A DNA stretch of 64,000 nucleotides from Marchantia polymorpha subsp. ruderalis. Its lineage: Eukaryota; Streptophyta; Marchantiopsida; Marchantiales; Marchantiaceae. Numbering within the stretch: position 1 is the first letter of the stretch; every line of letters begins with the position of its first letter. The stretch spans positions 11,802,501 to 11,866,500 of the forward strand of contig AP031356.1 in assembly GCA_037833965.1 (NCBI GenBank), read 5' to 3'. This document shows, one piece after another, positions 13,823-24,417 of this stretch. The position numbers were made by a program, and so were the translations under genes. Under the pieces are notes generated by a model. It was not told where the DNA came from. It saw only the letters and a program-made list of their open reading frames with translations, and ran no database searches.

Positions 13823-15909
13823 ATGGAAGAAAGAGAGTTTGCTAAAGATGCGCAACGCACGAAGGCATGGGTGGTGCAACCTGGCGACACGGCTTGGGAG
13901 ATTTCAGAACGATTTGGGCTAACTGTCGAGCAGCTAACGCGCGTCAACAAGGTGATTCCAGATGTTTTGTATCCAGGTGACGTTTTGCTGGTGCCAGAAG
14001 ATGCAGTTGAAAGGCCTGTCGGATGGACATTTCAGGCCGCGAAAGCGAGAATTAAGGGCATTGCTGCACATGCGAATGCCAAGTTTTTCGATGTCTTTCC
14101 GCCCCCGAAAGGTAATTCCACAGAGAACGTGAATACTCGTGATCTTGATTTCCTTGTTGTGTGAATTCGGTCGATGATGTCTAGCTCCCCATACGGCAAT
14201 ATACCATATCTTGCGATTCGGCTAGCGGGCAAGAATTTGGAGTCGATGAATGAAATTAAGTCATGGTTGGCACATGTATTCATCTCCTTCTTGCCTGTGG
14301 TGTACGACGACTTTAGTTTGAATAATTTTGAATATGAAGAAGAAAATGAGTTGTAGTGTTGTCAGACGTTGGATATAACACCCGACTCTAACCCTGACAG
14401 TTGTTTAGAAAGGCACATTGTGCTACGACCGATTCAATTACACTAAACCTGATTCTTCCGTAAGAGCTTTACTTAAGAAGAGGTTGCTTAAAGATTTAGA
14501 TGTACACGTACGGTATAGTACTTGCTTTCTGATGCAATCCCCCGGGAGTCTTTTGGCAGCGCATGACAGCTATCTTGACTCAGAGGTTGCCCGTTCTGTT
14601 CATGATTTAATGCTGAAACCTGGATATACATCATGCATTAACATTGAGTAATCTAGATCCAGGCCTGTGGGTAAACCATGTATCTTGCAAATTTTCCTCT
14701 TACAGTTGAGACCTTCTTGTAAGGACCAGTATACGCTGAGAAGTGCTTGGTTTGTTTTTCTTATTACAAAGTAGTTCATGGCATCGCTAGATCACCAAGC
14801 CATTTCAGAGTTAGTTGTCCGTCTTATGAATTATTCATCATTTAGGGGCTACAGTCTTACAATATGTGGTTGCGTCAGACATCGATGAGTACAGACATAA
14901 TTATCGGGTGTTGCTGAATGGTCTACGTGACGTCGAGACCAGCTTCATCATGCCTGCCCCAACAGGAGATGGTGGGATGAGCATTGGACCCCTTCAAATC
15001 AGGTAGAGTTTTAGCATTTTATCATCTTGCTGATTACCATTCAGCCCTCGAAAAGTTACTATGAAGAAAAATAGAAAAAATTTCTTTCAACGATTTGATT
15101 CGATATCTGTTTTTCACATCTTCTTCATCCTGAATTAAGATTGTGTCTTGGATCTGGGATCCAAAAATCGTCATCAACTCATCTTCTTAGATTCAAGTTG
15201 TCCCCTATTTAGGAGGAGCCAACCATTGGTGCAAATGATACTAACCTGTCATGAACTTAATACTTCCCTGCTTTAAGTGACTGTCGATTCTCTTTGTGGA
15301 TTTGGATTGACTCGTTGGATGCAGCACTGCGTATCATACAGACGCATGGTGGCAGGCTAGTCATACGTCCAAGTACGAATGCTGTGAAGATGTTGATTAC
15401 GCAGAGCGCACAGTGATAAATTACTGGCTGCGCTGGTGTCCGTGGGCACTTGAGTTTGGGGACTTGGAGACATTGGCTCGAACACATAATGGGGGTCCTC
15501 AGTTTTGGCAGTTTCTATCAACCTCTCGCTACTGGTGAAAACTTACCCAAAGCATATGTCATCTTTCGCTAGCCTGATTTGGATATGGTAGCCGCTTTAG
15601 AGTTTCAGAATCAACCAAAACGATATGGCTGCTCCTTACCTGTTGTCGACTAACTGCAGGAGAAAAGTGCGCATTGCAATGAAGAAGTGGGGCCACAGTC
15701 AAGGATTTCCGGAGTTCCAAAACGTGCGACCAAGAAATGAGATGCTACCACTTTTCAATGCTCATATACCCTTCCCGTTTCCATTGTTTGAGAGTGCAGT
15801 TACAAGTGCAGCAGTGGGAACTGGAACTGGGGCTTTGTTGGCAGCAACAGCAACGGCCATTGATATGGTTGAAGCCCATTGTGTGCAGTCTGCGGATGGG
15901 AGTGGATAG
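13823..15909 (+). CDS. LysM plus invertebrate-type (i-type) lysozyme-like protein, 301 aa, four exons
   Basis: Exons 13823-14111, 14846-15002, 15325-15534 and 15660-15909 join in phase (906 nt, 301 aa). Residues about 13-58 form a LysM domain (VVQPGDTAWEISERFGL, LTRVNKV, YPGDVLLVP), which binds GlcNAc-containing glycans. Residues about 118-225 align with i-type lysozymes (destabilase family). A Glu in RDVETSF (E127) and an Asp in GDGGMSIGPLQI (D138) stand where the catalytic Glu and Asp lie, followed by YHTDAWW, YAERTVINYW and the family signature ARTHNGGP (H203-P207). Most disulphide cysteines of animal i-type lysozymes are missing. The C-terminus holds a hydrophobic Ala/Thr/Gly-rich stretch (about 263-290). 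No signal peptide is visible, and an in-frame TAG lies just upstream of the ATG in a good context (AAAATGG). Inferred role: binding and cleavage of peptidoglycan or chitin-like glycans. Activity and location are unknown. Confidence 0.8.
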
Positions 15910-18320
15910 TGTCACAACTAGGGATGCCAATTGACATTTACTTTGAAAGTTGTGCTTGCTGCAAGTTGTAAAGATTTTTTATACATATATGGCTCATCCA
16001 CCGGATTTTATCCTTGAAGTATCTGGTCGAGACCAACATTTGTCGCTTGCTTCGGCAGTGACGAAACAAGCAGGAATGTAACTGTACTCACTCAATCGGA
16101 GATTCGAGCATAACATGCTTGAAGTCCAGGATTCACTTTAGCAGATATACATATTGGAAGCAACTCTCCTGGTGCCTCCTTGTCTACTCAGTCAAGTGGA
16201 AGCTGGCTGGGTAGAAAATACTGCGGACAGCTAAATTATTTCCCGGTTCACGTATGTCGAGAGGTGTACTTGACCAACTTTAGCATGTGATATTGTATCG
16301 CTGTGTTTCAGATTCATGCTCAGCGTTCTGCTTCTGCTTGTTCGGAAAATAAGGATCAACAAACTTGATCTTGTAGATCCCATTGAAATTTCATTTGATC
16401 ATGATCAATTCTGTTTCGCGTACATAACGCCCTTCAGCTCATTGATGAGTAATGGAAGCGCTCAAATACTGATCTTTCAGTGAATATAGTCATTTCACTG
16501 TGTGCATTCGAACTGTAACTGAAGTCGAAGAGTTAATTTCTGTCCTGTCATTTTATTTGGGATAAAAGAAAAGTTAGCTACCGAGGATCGTATGTAAGAA
16601 ACAATAAGTCAGTAATTTTGAATGCAGAGTAACGAAGAGACTTGTACAGTGCGTCACCTCAACGAATGAATGAATTCCCATGTGCTAGAGCGCAAATTAC
16701 CAAACTATCGTACATGCCCGAACTGGATGTATGATGTTTGACGACGACAGCTAGTACGTCCGAAAACATGTAGGTGTATGGTGCTGGAGTTGGAATGGAT
16801 TTACCATCAAATATTGGTTGTGCAGAGAGTGTAATAGATTAGTGAAAATGTTGTCTTGGAGATCCGTTACCACGATCTGAATTTCAATTTTGAGGTCCTG
16901 TTGATCTCTTGAATGTTGTTCTCAATTGTTTTGAAAAACTACTTGCATTGAAACGTGGAGGATGTAGAATTACTAGAAATAGTAGTACAATAGTGTACAA
17001 TAATGTTTTTATGATTCTTAAGTAATAAAAATAACATTGAACAGGAAAAAGCTGTATGAATATAATACGAAAAACGAGTGTAGTGATTTTAGTGTATGCA
17101 CACTCATGCAGCTGCATTTCTCGGGTGTATAGCGTGATTTTTCTTGGATGTATAACATTCTTGGGTGTATATACACTAAAATCAATATCGTCACAAAATA
17201 CAAAATGAAATATTAAATGACACTAGTAATTAGATTAATGTTGTCTAAAAAAAAACATCATATTGCATTTAAAATAAAATAGTGCTGTGTTACTGTCTAT
17301 ATGAGCATCAAAAGAGTTAAATCTGACCAAGACTACCGCTTTATGGATTACATGAGTCAATAGTATTTAAATAAACGTGTAAGTTTCAGTAACAAACCAA
17401 AACACATAATATGATAAAGATTAGATTAGAAATCTAGCAAAATTAGAATTATGGATAATTCCAGTTAAAAGTAAAAAGAAAATTGACCTCTGTACAATTG
17501 TGTAAGATAAAAAAGAATGTCGAAAAATAAAGTTTAGAGATTGAGAATATGCTTCAATCCCTTGTAGTCTAACACTGCTTTTTGAAATGCGAGTTACATA
17601 GGAGAGTATTTACATTTTCTGATTTACTGTAAAATATGAGACATGCCCTAGTACCGCCTTTGACTAAAATATAATACTGAATACAAGCTCCATTCATTGA
17701 GCATGATTAGAAGATGTTGTAATTGATATTGGTGACGAGGATTTAAACTTGTCGTCTCAAGGCTGTGGCCTCCCGGTGTACGTCTTAGACCCGGTGCGAG
17801 AGTGCATGAAGTTCCCGGCGAAACCAAGTATGAAAAATCAAGTATGGCCATGCATGTAGTTGTCAACAACTGAAATGTCTGCCTACAAATTTAGCAGAAA
17901 TCCGCGGATTCTGTTGATCGAAGACATAAACTGTGCTGGAGGAGGATAAGACATGGAACGTAGTGGGGACAATCGGAGGAAGGTCCATTGAAGAAGGCTT
18001 ACATTCGTTCTCCGATTCAGACGCATCAATTGCATGGACATGGTGGAGCGGCAAAATCATCCGGGGAGAAAAGACATGGTGGGCGCATAGGGAGTCGGCG
18101 AACATGCGAATGGGAGCGTTTGTTGAGTGGGTCAGCGCTAACGCAATCAGCAGAGAATGCGGATCAGGGTGCAGGGAAATGCAGGGAAAAGCGAGGCTCA
18201 AGGCGGAGTTGGCGAGCTACATACAGTCCTAGGCGTTTTGAATAAGACGATGTGATCCGCAACCGAGCCCTCGCATGGCGGGACCTTGCAGCCATCATCC
18301 TATACACAACCCCCACCCCA

Positions 18321-18351
<31 letters not shown>

Positions 18352-19059
18352 GAACTTGTCCATCGTTAACAAGCCTTGCACGTACTGTCAGAGTGTAGAC
18401 AATACGTAGTGAAGAATGCGCGTACACTCCTTGAAGTGCAGACCCTGAGGGACCGACGGAACTGTGTTCGCTTGGTCGACTTTTCATAAGCAAACAATCA
18501 GACATGGTGTCTGAATCCCTCCAGGTCAAAGAAACTTTCTGTACAGGCATTCGGAGTCTGCGGTAACTCAGAGTTAAATTTTAGGATCTCTTTATAAAAT
18601 GAACGACCAATCGACAGCAGCTTCAGAAAGTCTCGGAGTCTCCAAGTTTAACTACTCAAAAGGCTGCGATATGATCGCTAATGGTCGTGAAGATTTCAGA
18701 GAGTCGATTTCGATGCTCAATGTGAGCATTCGTGCTGTGTTGTGCTGGGCCCTATATAATGTTCTGTACAAATGTGATTATACATGTTTGTATCTTGTTC
18801 TTGCCATGATTTGAATCGGGGTTTCGGAGTTCGTTCACGGTGCACGAAGTGAACTTAGTCGAATCGTGCATCCTAATAAAGAGCTTTATGAAACAATGTT
18901 TCCCCGAACGATCCCCAATTTGTAAAAATTGTTATCCACACTGCCAGCCCGCCTATCAAAAACCTTGGTAAATTTGTACACATGGGTGGAGGGGATTTAG
19001 ATGTTCTGTTTCCTCTGTCAACAGAAATTAATTCCTCCGTATCGACCCCGTTGTTTTCG
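15910..19059. other. Intergenic: no recognisable protein gene
   Basis: The stretch holds the 3' flank of the LysM-lysozyme gene, an AT-rich part (about 16900-17650), a tRNA-like B-box segment near 17729-17760 and a poly-C tract at 18321-18349. A short open frame at 17933-18232 matches nothing I recognise. The right end should include the VAPYRIN 3' UTR. Confidence 0.5.
18310..18349. repeat. Poly-C tract (29 consecutive C, C-rich flank)
   Basis: Positions 18321-18349 are uninterrupted C, preceded by CCCCCACCCCA from 18310. The complementary strand is a G run that could form quadruplexes. Tract length in the assembly may be unreliable. Confidence 0.9.
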
Positions 19060-20703
19060 CTAAGCGTAGGCAGCATACGTGCTGTAGGAGCTGATGTCAG
19101 AATCCAAGTTGAGCTTCGGCGCTCGTTTCTTAGAATAGGAGCCAAGCTGGTGCTGCACAGCCCCAGACTTAGTGAACTTCCGAACGAAGTCCTGAACTGC
19201 AGAATATCTCTCGCCAAAGCTACACTTGGAGCTGTCGTTGGTGAGTTCCACAGGTCTCCATCTGTCGGGATCGATCGAGGCATCCCTGCTGGCTCCAGCC
19301 TCGAGGAGAATTCGGACGATGCCCACGTAGTTCATGGCCGTGGCAAGCTGTAGGGCGGTCAGGCCCTTCTTGGTCTTCTCGTTCACGGAGGCACCCTTGG
19401 AGACGAGCAAATGGACAAGCTCCTTGTGCCCCGACTCCACAGCCATGTGCAGAGCAGTGAAACCTTCCTCGTCCTTGAGCTTCAAGTCCGCGCCATGCTC
19501 GATCAGAAACTTCACCACATCGAGCCGCCCCTTGAAGGCTGCTCGATGGAGCGCAGTCCACCCGTACTGATCGTCGCCGTCCACCACAGCGCCCTCATGC
19601 ACGCACTTCTGCACCGAGGTGAGCTCGCCTCTGCGCGCAGCGTGTCGGAGAGCATCGCCCAGCAAAAGCACATCGAACAGAAGCGTGTGGCCAGCGTCGG
19701 CGGCATCGTCGAAAGGAGTGCGGCCTCGGGAATTTCGCACGTCTGTGTTGGCGCCCCGATCCAGCAGCAGCTTGACCAGAGCGACGTGGCCCCGGGCGGA
19801 GGCCGTGTGCAGCGCGGTGCCGCCATCCGCGCTCCGGGCGTCGACATTGCAGTGCTTCTCGAGCAGCAGATTGACGCAGTGCTTGTGGCCCTCGGCCACG
19901 GCCATGTGAATGGGAGTGCGGCCGTCGCGGGTGTGCGCGTCGATGTTCGCATGCCCGTCGAGCAGCAGCCGCATCACCGCGCAATGGCCTTTGACGGTCG
20001 CGCAGTGGAGCGCCGTCCAGCCGAAGGCATTGGCCGATTCGGTCGCGGCGCCGTTGGCCAGCAGGAGCTCGGCGATGAGCGCCTCGCCCGCCTGCGCGGC
20101 GAGCTGCAGCGCGCTCTGGCCGGCCTTGTTGCGCAGCTCCAAATTGGCCTTGTACTCGAGCAGAATCTGCACCAGCTCCGGGCGCTTCATGGCCACGGCA
20201 ACGTGCATGGCGGTGCACCCGCGCTCGTCGGCGGCGTCGACGACCAACGGGTCGAGGTCGAGAACCTCGCGCATCTGCTCGATGGCGGCCCTGCTCACCA
20301 AGGCGCGCAGAATGCCGCCTCCGACCAGAACCACGCGGAGCCTCGTGTCGCTGAACACGGCCTTGCGTCGGGCGGTGAACCAGTCGACGGACACGACGGC
20401 CTCGCTGCTGTAGCCGCCCGGCACCACCACGCTCTTCACGGTGAACTTGTCGCTGCTCTGCGGGAAGCACTCCGGCAGCTCGTTCTGCGCGTGCATCGCG
20501 ATCTCGACCGTGACTTGGCCCAGCGGCGGGATGATGGCGTGCGGCGGCTTGAAGCTGTATTTTCTGGGCGCCGAGGTCTGAATCTTGTACGCCACGGGCA
20601 TCGTGTGCATGACATTGGTCAGCTTTACCATGCCCACGGCCTTCTTGCCCACCTCGAATCGCAAGGTTAGATCCTGCGGGTCCAAGATGAGCAGTCGATC
20701 CAT
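19060..20703 (-). CDS. VPY: VAPYRIN-like protein: N-terminal MSP (VAP) domain plus ankyrin repeats, 547 aa, intronless
   Basis: VAPYRIN is a cytoplasmic and endomembrane-associated protein that in angiosperms is needed for intracellular accommodation of arbuscular mycorrhizal fungi and rhizobia, probably through VAMP and exocyst contacts. Residues 1 to about 125 form the MSP domain: the start MDRLLILDPQDLTLRFEVGK, then LTNVMHTMPVAYKIQ, IIPPLGQVTVEI and the conserved SVVVPGG. VSVDWFTARRKAVFSDTRL links to about ten ankyrin repeats (for example GWTALHCATVKGHCAVMRLL and DGRTPIHMAVAEGHKHCVNL). Length matches angiosperm VAPYRINs (about 530-540 aa). The frame stays open for 67 codons upstream to 20904, but the Met at 20703 is chosen because family members start with MDRL. 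The coding sequence is far more GC-rich than its surroundings and has no intron. Generic ankyrin proteins lack the MSP domain, so confidence is high. Confidence 0.92.
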   Translation of the reverse strand: MDRLLILDPQDLTLRFEVGKKAVGMVKLTNVMHTMPVAYKIQTSAPRKYSFKPPHAIIPPLGQVTVEIAMHAQNELPECFPQSSDKFTVKSVVVPGGYSSEAVVSVDWFTARRKAVFSDTRLRVVLVGGGILRALVSRAAIEQMREVLDLDPLVVDAADERGCTAMHVAVAMKRPELVQILLEYKANLELRNKAGQSALQLAAQAGEALIAELLLANGAATESANAFGWTALHCATVKGHCAVMRLLLDGHANIDAHTRDGRTPIHMAVAEGHKHCVNLLLEKHCNVDARSADGGTALHTASARGHVALVKLLLDRGANTDVRNSRGRTPFDDAADAGHTLLFDVLLLGDALRHAARRGELTSVQKCVHEGAVVDGDDQYGWTALHRAAFKGRLDVVKFLIEHGADLKLKDEEGFTALHMAVESGHKELVHLLVSKGASVNEKTKKGLTALQLATAMNYVGIVRILLEAGASRDASIDPDRWRPVELTNDSSKCSFGERYSAVQDFVRKFTKSGAVQHQLGSYSKKRAPKLNLDSDISSYSTYAAYA

Positions 20704-23700
20704 CTCTAAATCTCGCTTCTGGCCGTGTTTACATAAACCTGGCGCACCGACGGCTCGCCACTCCAGACCCTCAAAAGCCTGGCCTTGAACTTTTCTAACC
20801 TCGAGAGCCGCTCGATTCACGATGGTCTTTGCCGCCTTCTTCCTACTCTGCTGCAATTTTCCCTCGTTGAGACTCCTGATGCAATTCCCGCGGCCCTGCT
20901 CCAATTCCTCATTACGGAAAGTCCATGGCAGATTACGCGATTACGCTGGTCGAATTGCCGAGGCCGTCGCAGAAATGTGAAGCTCCGAATGTGAAATGGC
21001 GATTGCCTTTGCGGACGGCGCTGGCCGCAAATCGACGTGCGATGGTCTGTTCGGCCCTCAAGAGTTGAATGCCAGGCCTCGCGCCGCTGGAAATGTGGAG
21101 GTCGATCCCAGTTTGCAGACGGGCGATTGCAATAACTCACTGGCGTAATCAAAATGGCGAAGGAGAATCCTGTCGTAATGGCTTAGGTGGATCAGAACTG
21201 AACTTTAAAATGTTCGAGTGTTTCTAGAGTCCTGTACTGCACTTTCTTCTACCAACACAAGTCGATCTCGTGCTCTTGGAGTCAAACTCCACAGGAACGA
21301 CCGAGCTCCGAAACAAAGTACTGGGCAGAATAGTCAGTGGCTCCCAATGCATTGACGACACCACAGCATTGACGACACTATTGCAGCTGGAATTCAAAGT
21401 CTTTCAATTCTCGTTCGGTTCAAACACATTCATCTGCCCACAATCTTGGAACCTTGGAAGCTTGGACCAATCTACACCTGCTATCATGATCGATCACCAG
21501 AAGTCAATGATTTATATGATCCCCGCATGCAGACGAGGTAGGGGCCCAAACACCACGCATTCCGTCTTCCGCACAACAGGCCAGGCGGTCAGTCATGCAC
21601 CTGATAGAGGCCCTCAGCTGAAGGCGTGAGGCGGGTAACCGGACGCACCAGGCCCAAGGGGCCATTGTCCTCCGTAGACCGTAGACCGTAGACAGTCGTG
21701 TATTCGTATCGTCTTCGGTCGACCTGACTCTACCTCGTGCCACTCGCCCCATCCCAACGATCCCAGACTGGTTCCAATTGAAATCAACTGAAGCCTTCAA
21801 TTCAACACAGCTCAAGTACTGAACAGTGAACGCGACCTGATCACGAGTTCGACGGGAATACCTATATTCAACTACATACTAGAAACGATGGCACGTTGCA
21901 ACAGTTCAAACCAAGGAGATTTTTGAATCTCCTTGACATGGAAAGTCTTGCAGCCCAAAAAAGCACGAAATACCATGAACATATTAACAGATATCTTAGA
22001 AGTCTAACCTTGAAAAATATTATACCATATCCTTTTCATCTGGTCAAGTCCAATCGGACCAATTTATTTGAACTGAGTACTTCTTTATCTTCAAAAGCGT
22101 TTCATAGGATGATATGACTGATACGTAGTGCGATTCATGTGTCCTCAGCGTACGTTACATCTCGTTGTGAACAATGAAATCCAGGACTCTTAATCAGTTA
22201 CATGTTGTCTCCAAGTCGAGACAAAGTTAATAAAAGTGCCGATTTTCTGTGCAGAATTATTCATTCCGATGCAATCATCTGTTGAGTCAGAGCTAGTTGA
22301 CAAATACCTTCTGCTAATATCGTTCTGTCTGCATGAGGAAGGATTTGTTGGGTGCATGTTCTGTGTAAAAGATGCGGAACTTACTACTAATAAGTTACTA
22401 CAGTAGGGGTGTAACAAAAGAAAAAGATTAGGCTTACAATCGTGAGGAGTATTTAGATCGTCCAAGTTATGAAGAGCATTTCTTGTTTTCAAAGTCTGAC
22501 CCAAATTCACCGAAATTCGACAAATTACACAGAATCTCAACAATGAAAGTATTTTCTTGTTCACTACCACATTCATCAATAATCCAAAAAAAATGGAAGA
22601 TTGCGAGACAAGAAAGTAAGGAGAAAGAAATGGAAAAATCGACTACGGATCGTGTTTTCTATGTAAAATCTCCATTTATGCTCGTGATTGCAAAACGGAG
22701 ACGCGTAGGCTATATCACATGTAACAACGTAAGTTGTATAGATTGTCTGTAAATTGTCTTGCTTGAGTAAGGATACCCAAGGTGCAGACAAGCCTTATAC
22801 TGATGCTCTGACTTGGACAAGAGAACCAAGTTTAATGAGTACGTTCATTTGGAGCATGCTTCATGGAGGTCAGTTAGAATGCAACAGAATGCACAATGCT
22901 TATTCACCACTCGTAATGACTTACAGTGGATCCGATTTCGCTAGGAAATAGCATTCACCACTTTGAAAATGAACAGAAAATATTTGGATCTTTGGAAGAA
23001 TGTTTGGTTGTACAAACTAATTCTAACGGAAATTAGGTAACATTAATGGAAATATAGTTCTCATCTAAGTCTAGACGCTAAATTAGAAGAGGTGTTGGAT
23101 ATGCAAAACTGCAGATATGGAGCATGACCTTCTAGCTAGAAAGTCGAGGCTTTATAATAAACCCCAAAATGTTGAAGAACATTTGACTAGGGATACATTA
23201 CACAATACGGTCGAGACAGTTGTGTGTTACACTTTCATACTTCGTCAACAATAGCTCCGCAAGCTCATTTCCAACTACGCGAAACCTCACGTAACGCTTT
23301 AAATCGATGTATATAGCGGGTAGGAATTGGCGGCCAACTGCTCTGCATCAGTTGGCCTTAGATACGCTAAGCGAAATAAGGTGCGCGTGCGTCTTACGCT
23401 GTTGTTAAGTCGAAAACTCAGTGTGCCCATCAGTACCGATGGTAATGTTCGAACTACGTGGGCTCAGATCAGAGGTTATGATGTAATACTATGTATCTAG
23501 CTGAAAGCCAACTCCCCATACGCGGTACAGTAAGAACCGGGGTACATAGTTGAAGGAAGCAGGAGTTTAGAACCGCGTGAATGAATGAAACGAGGCGCGG
23601 TCGACATTTCATTTTCTCCCAATTTGCACAGCAGGTTGATATATGAGCAAAGCAAACCGAGGTGCCGGTAACTGGCTGTCACACGCAGCGGCCACCGGCC

Positions 23701-24417
23701 AGCCTGCTCCCGGAGAGTGTAGCCTGATTCTGGATCGGTTGCACCGGTTTGTCATGACCCAGGAAGGAAGGAAGCCCCACGGCCGAGCCAACACAAAGTC
23801 CAATCTTCGGTGCAGTCGATCGCCATGGCGGCCGTGGACGTGGACGCTGACCGGTCGGTATGACCGTGGGTACGTAGGCAGCTTATTCGGCAACCCACCA
23901 TCAGGGGCAGGCGCAGACGACATGAACGGTGAGCGCCGGCAGCTCACAGTGCATCTCTCGAGTCGTCACGGCGTAACGGTCAAAGTTGGATGGAGACGAA
24001 CTCCCTCTGCTGAAGGGAGTTCGGTGCAACCTCCCCAGAGAACAGCCTCGCGGATGGATTCGCAGCAGACTGCGCGACTTCTGGCACGGTGAAAACGAGC
24101 AGCCCAGGTGGGTCTACCTGACCTGGGACCTGGGTGGGTAAGTGAGTGGGTTGAATCGAGGTGGGTTGGGTTGGGTTGGCTCGAGGTTTGATGCTGTTCG
24201 CTGCTTTCGTGCAATCGTCACATAGAGGTCTGCCTCGGCAAGCGCAGCGTTCACCTTTGGTTTTGGGTCTTGACAAATATGTTTTAGTCTCGTGGTACAG
24301 TTTAGTAATAACATATGTTGGTGTTAGGAATTAAAGTATCCTTGAATATAATCTCTCAATAATGATATATATTGAATGTCATTATTGAGAAATGTCACTT
24401 GTCAACTGAAATTGATT
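20704..24417. other. Intergenic: VAPYRIN upstream region and unannotated DNA
   Basis: Positions 20704-21200 should contain the VAPYRIN promoter and leader. About 21250-23600 shows only short frames. About 23600-24280 is GC-rich with a 149-codon open frame of low-complexity composition and a (GGGTT)-like run near 24160-24180; no protein family is recognisable. A hairpin lies at 24354-24390. Confidence 0.45.
24354..24390. repeat. Hairpin beside the 3' end of a LINE
   Basis: TCTCAATAATGA (24354-24365) pairs perfectly with TCATTATTGAGA (24379-24390) across a 13-base loop. The minus-strand LINE ends about 30 bases further right. Confidence 0.65.

Noticed and set aside
14174-14356. Open frame between exons 1 and 2 of the LysM-lysozyme gene
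   Set aside because: Exons 14111 and 14846 already join in phase and this frame adds no recognisable sequence.
18164-18550. 128-codon minus-strand frame with a polyglycine run
   Set aside because: The polyglycine is only the translated poly-C tract and the rest matches nothing.
19595-20470. Long Arg/Ala-rich frame on the minus strand
   Set aside because: It is a shifted frame of VAPYRIN with strongly biased composition.
19411-20670. 419-codon open frame on the + strand
   Set aside because: It lies exactly opposite the VAPYRIN ankyrin coding region. Its length follows from high GC and repeat periodicity, and the translation has no domain features.
23643-24092. 149-codon + strand frame
   Set aside because: GC-rich low-complexity DNA with frames open on both strands; no domain, no splice or homology support.
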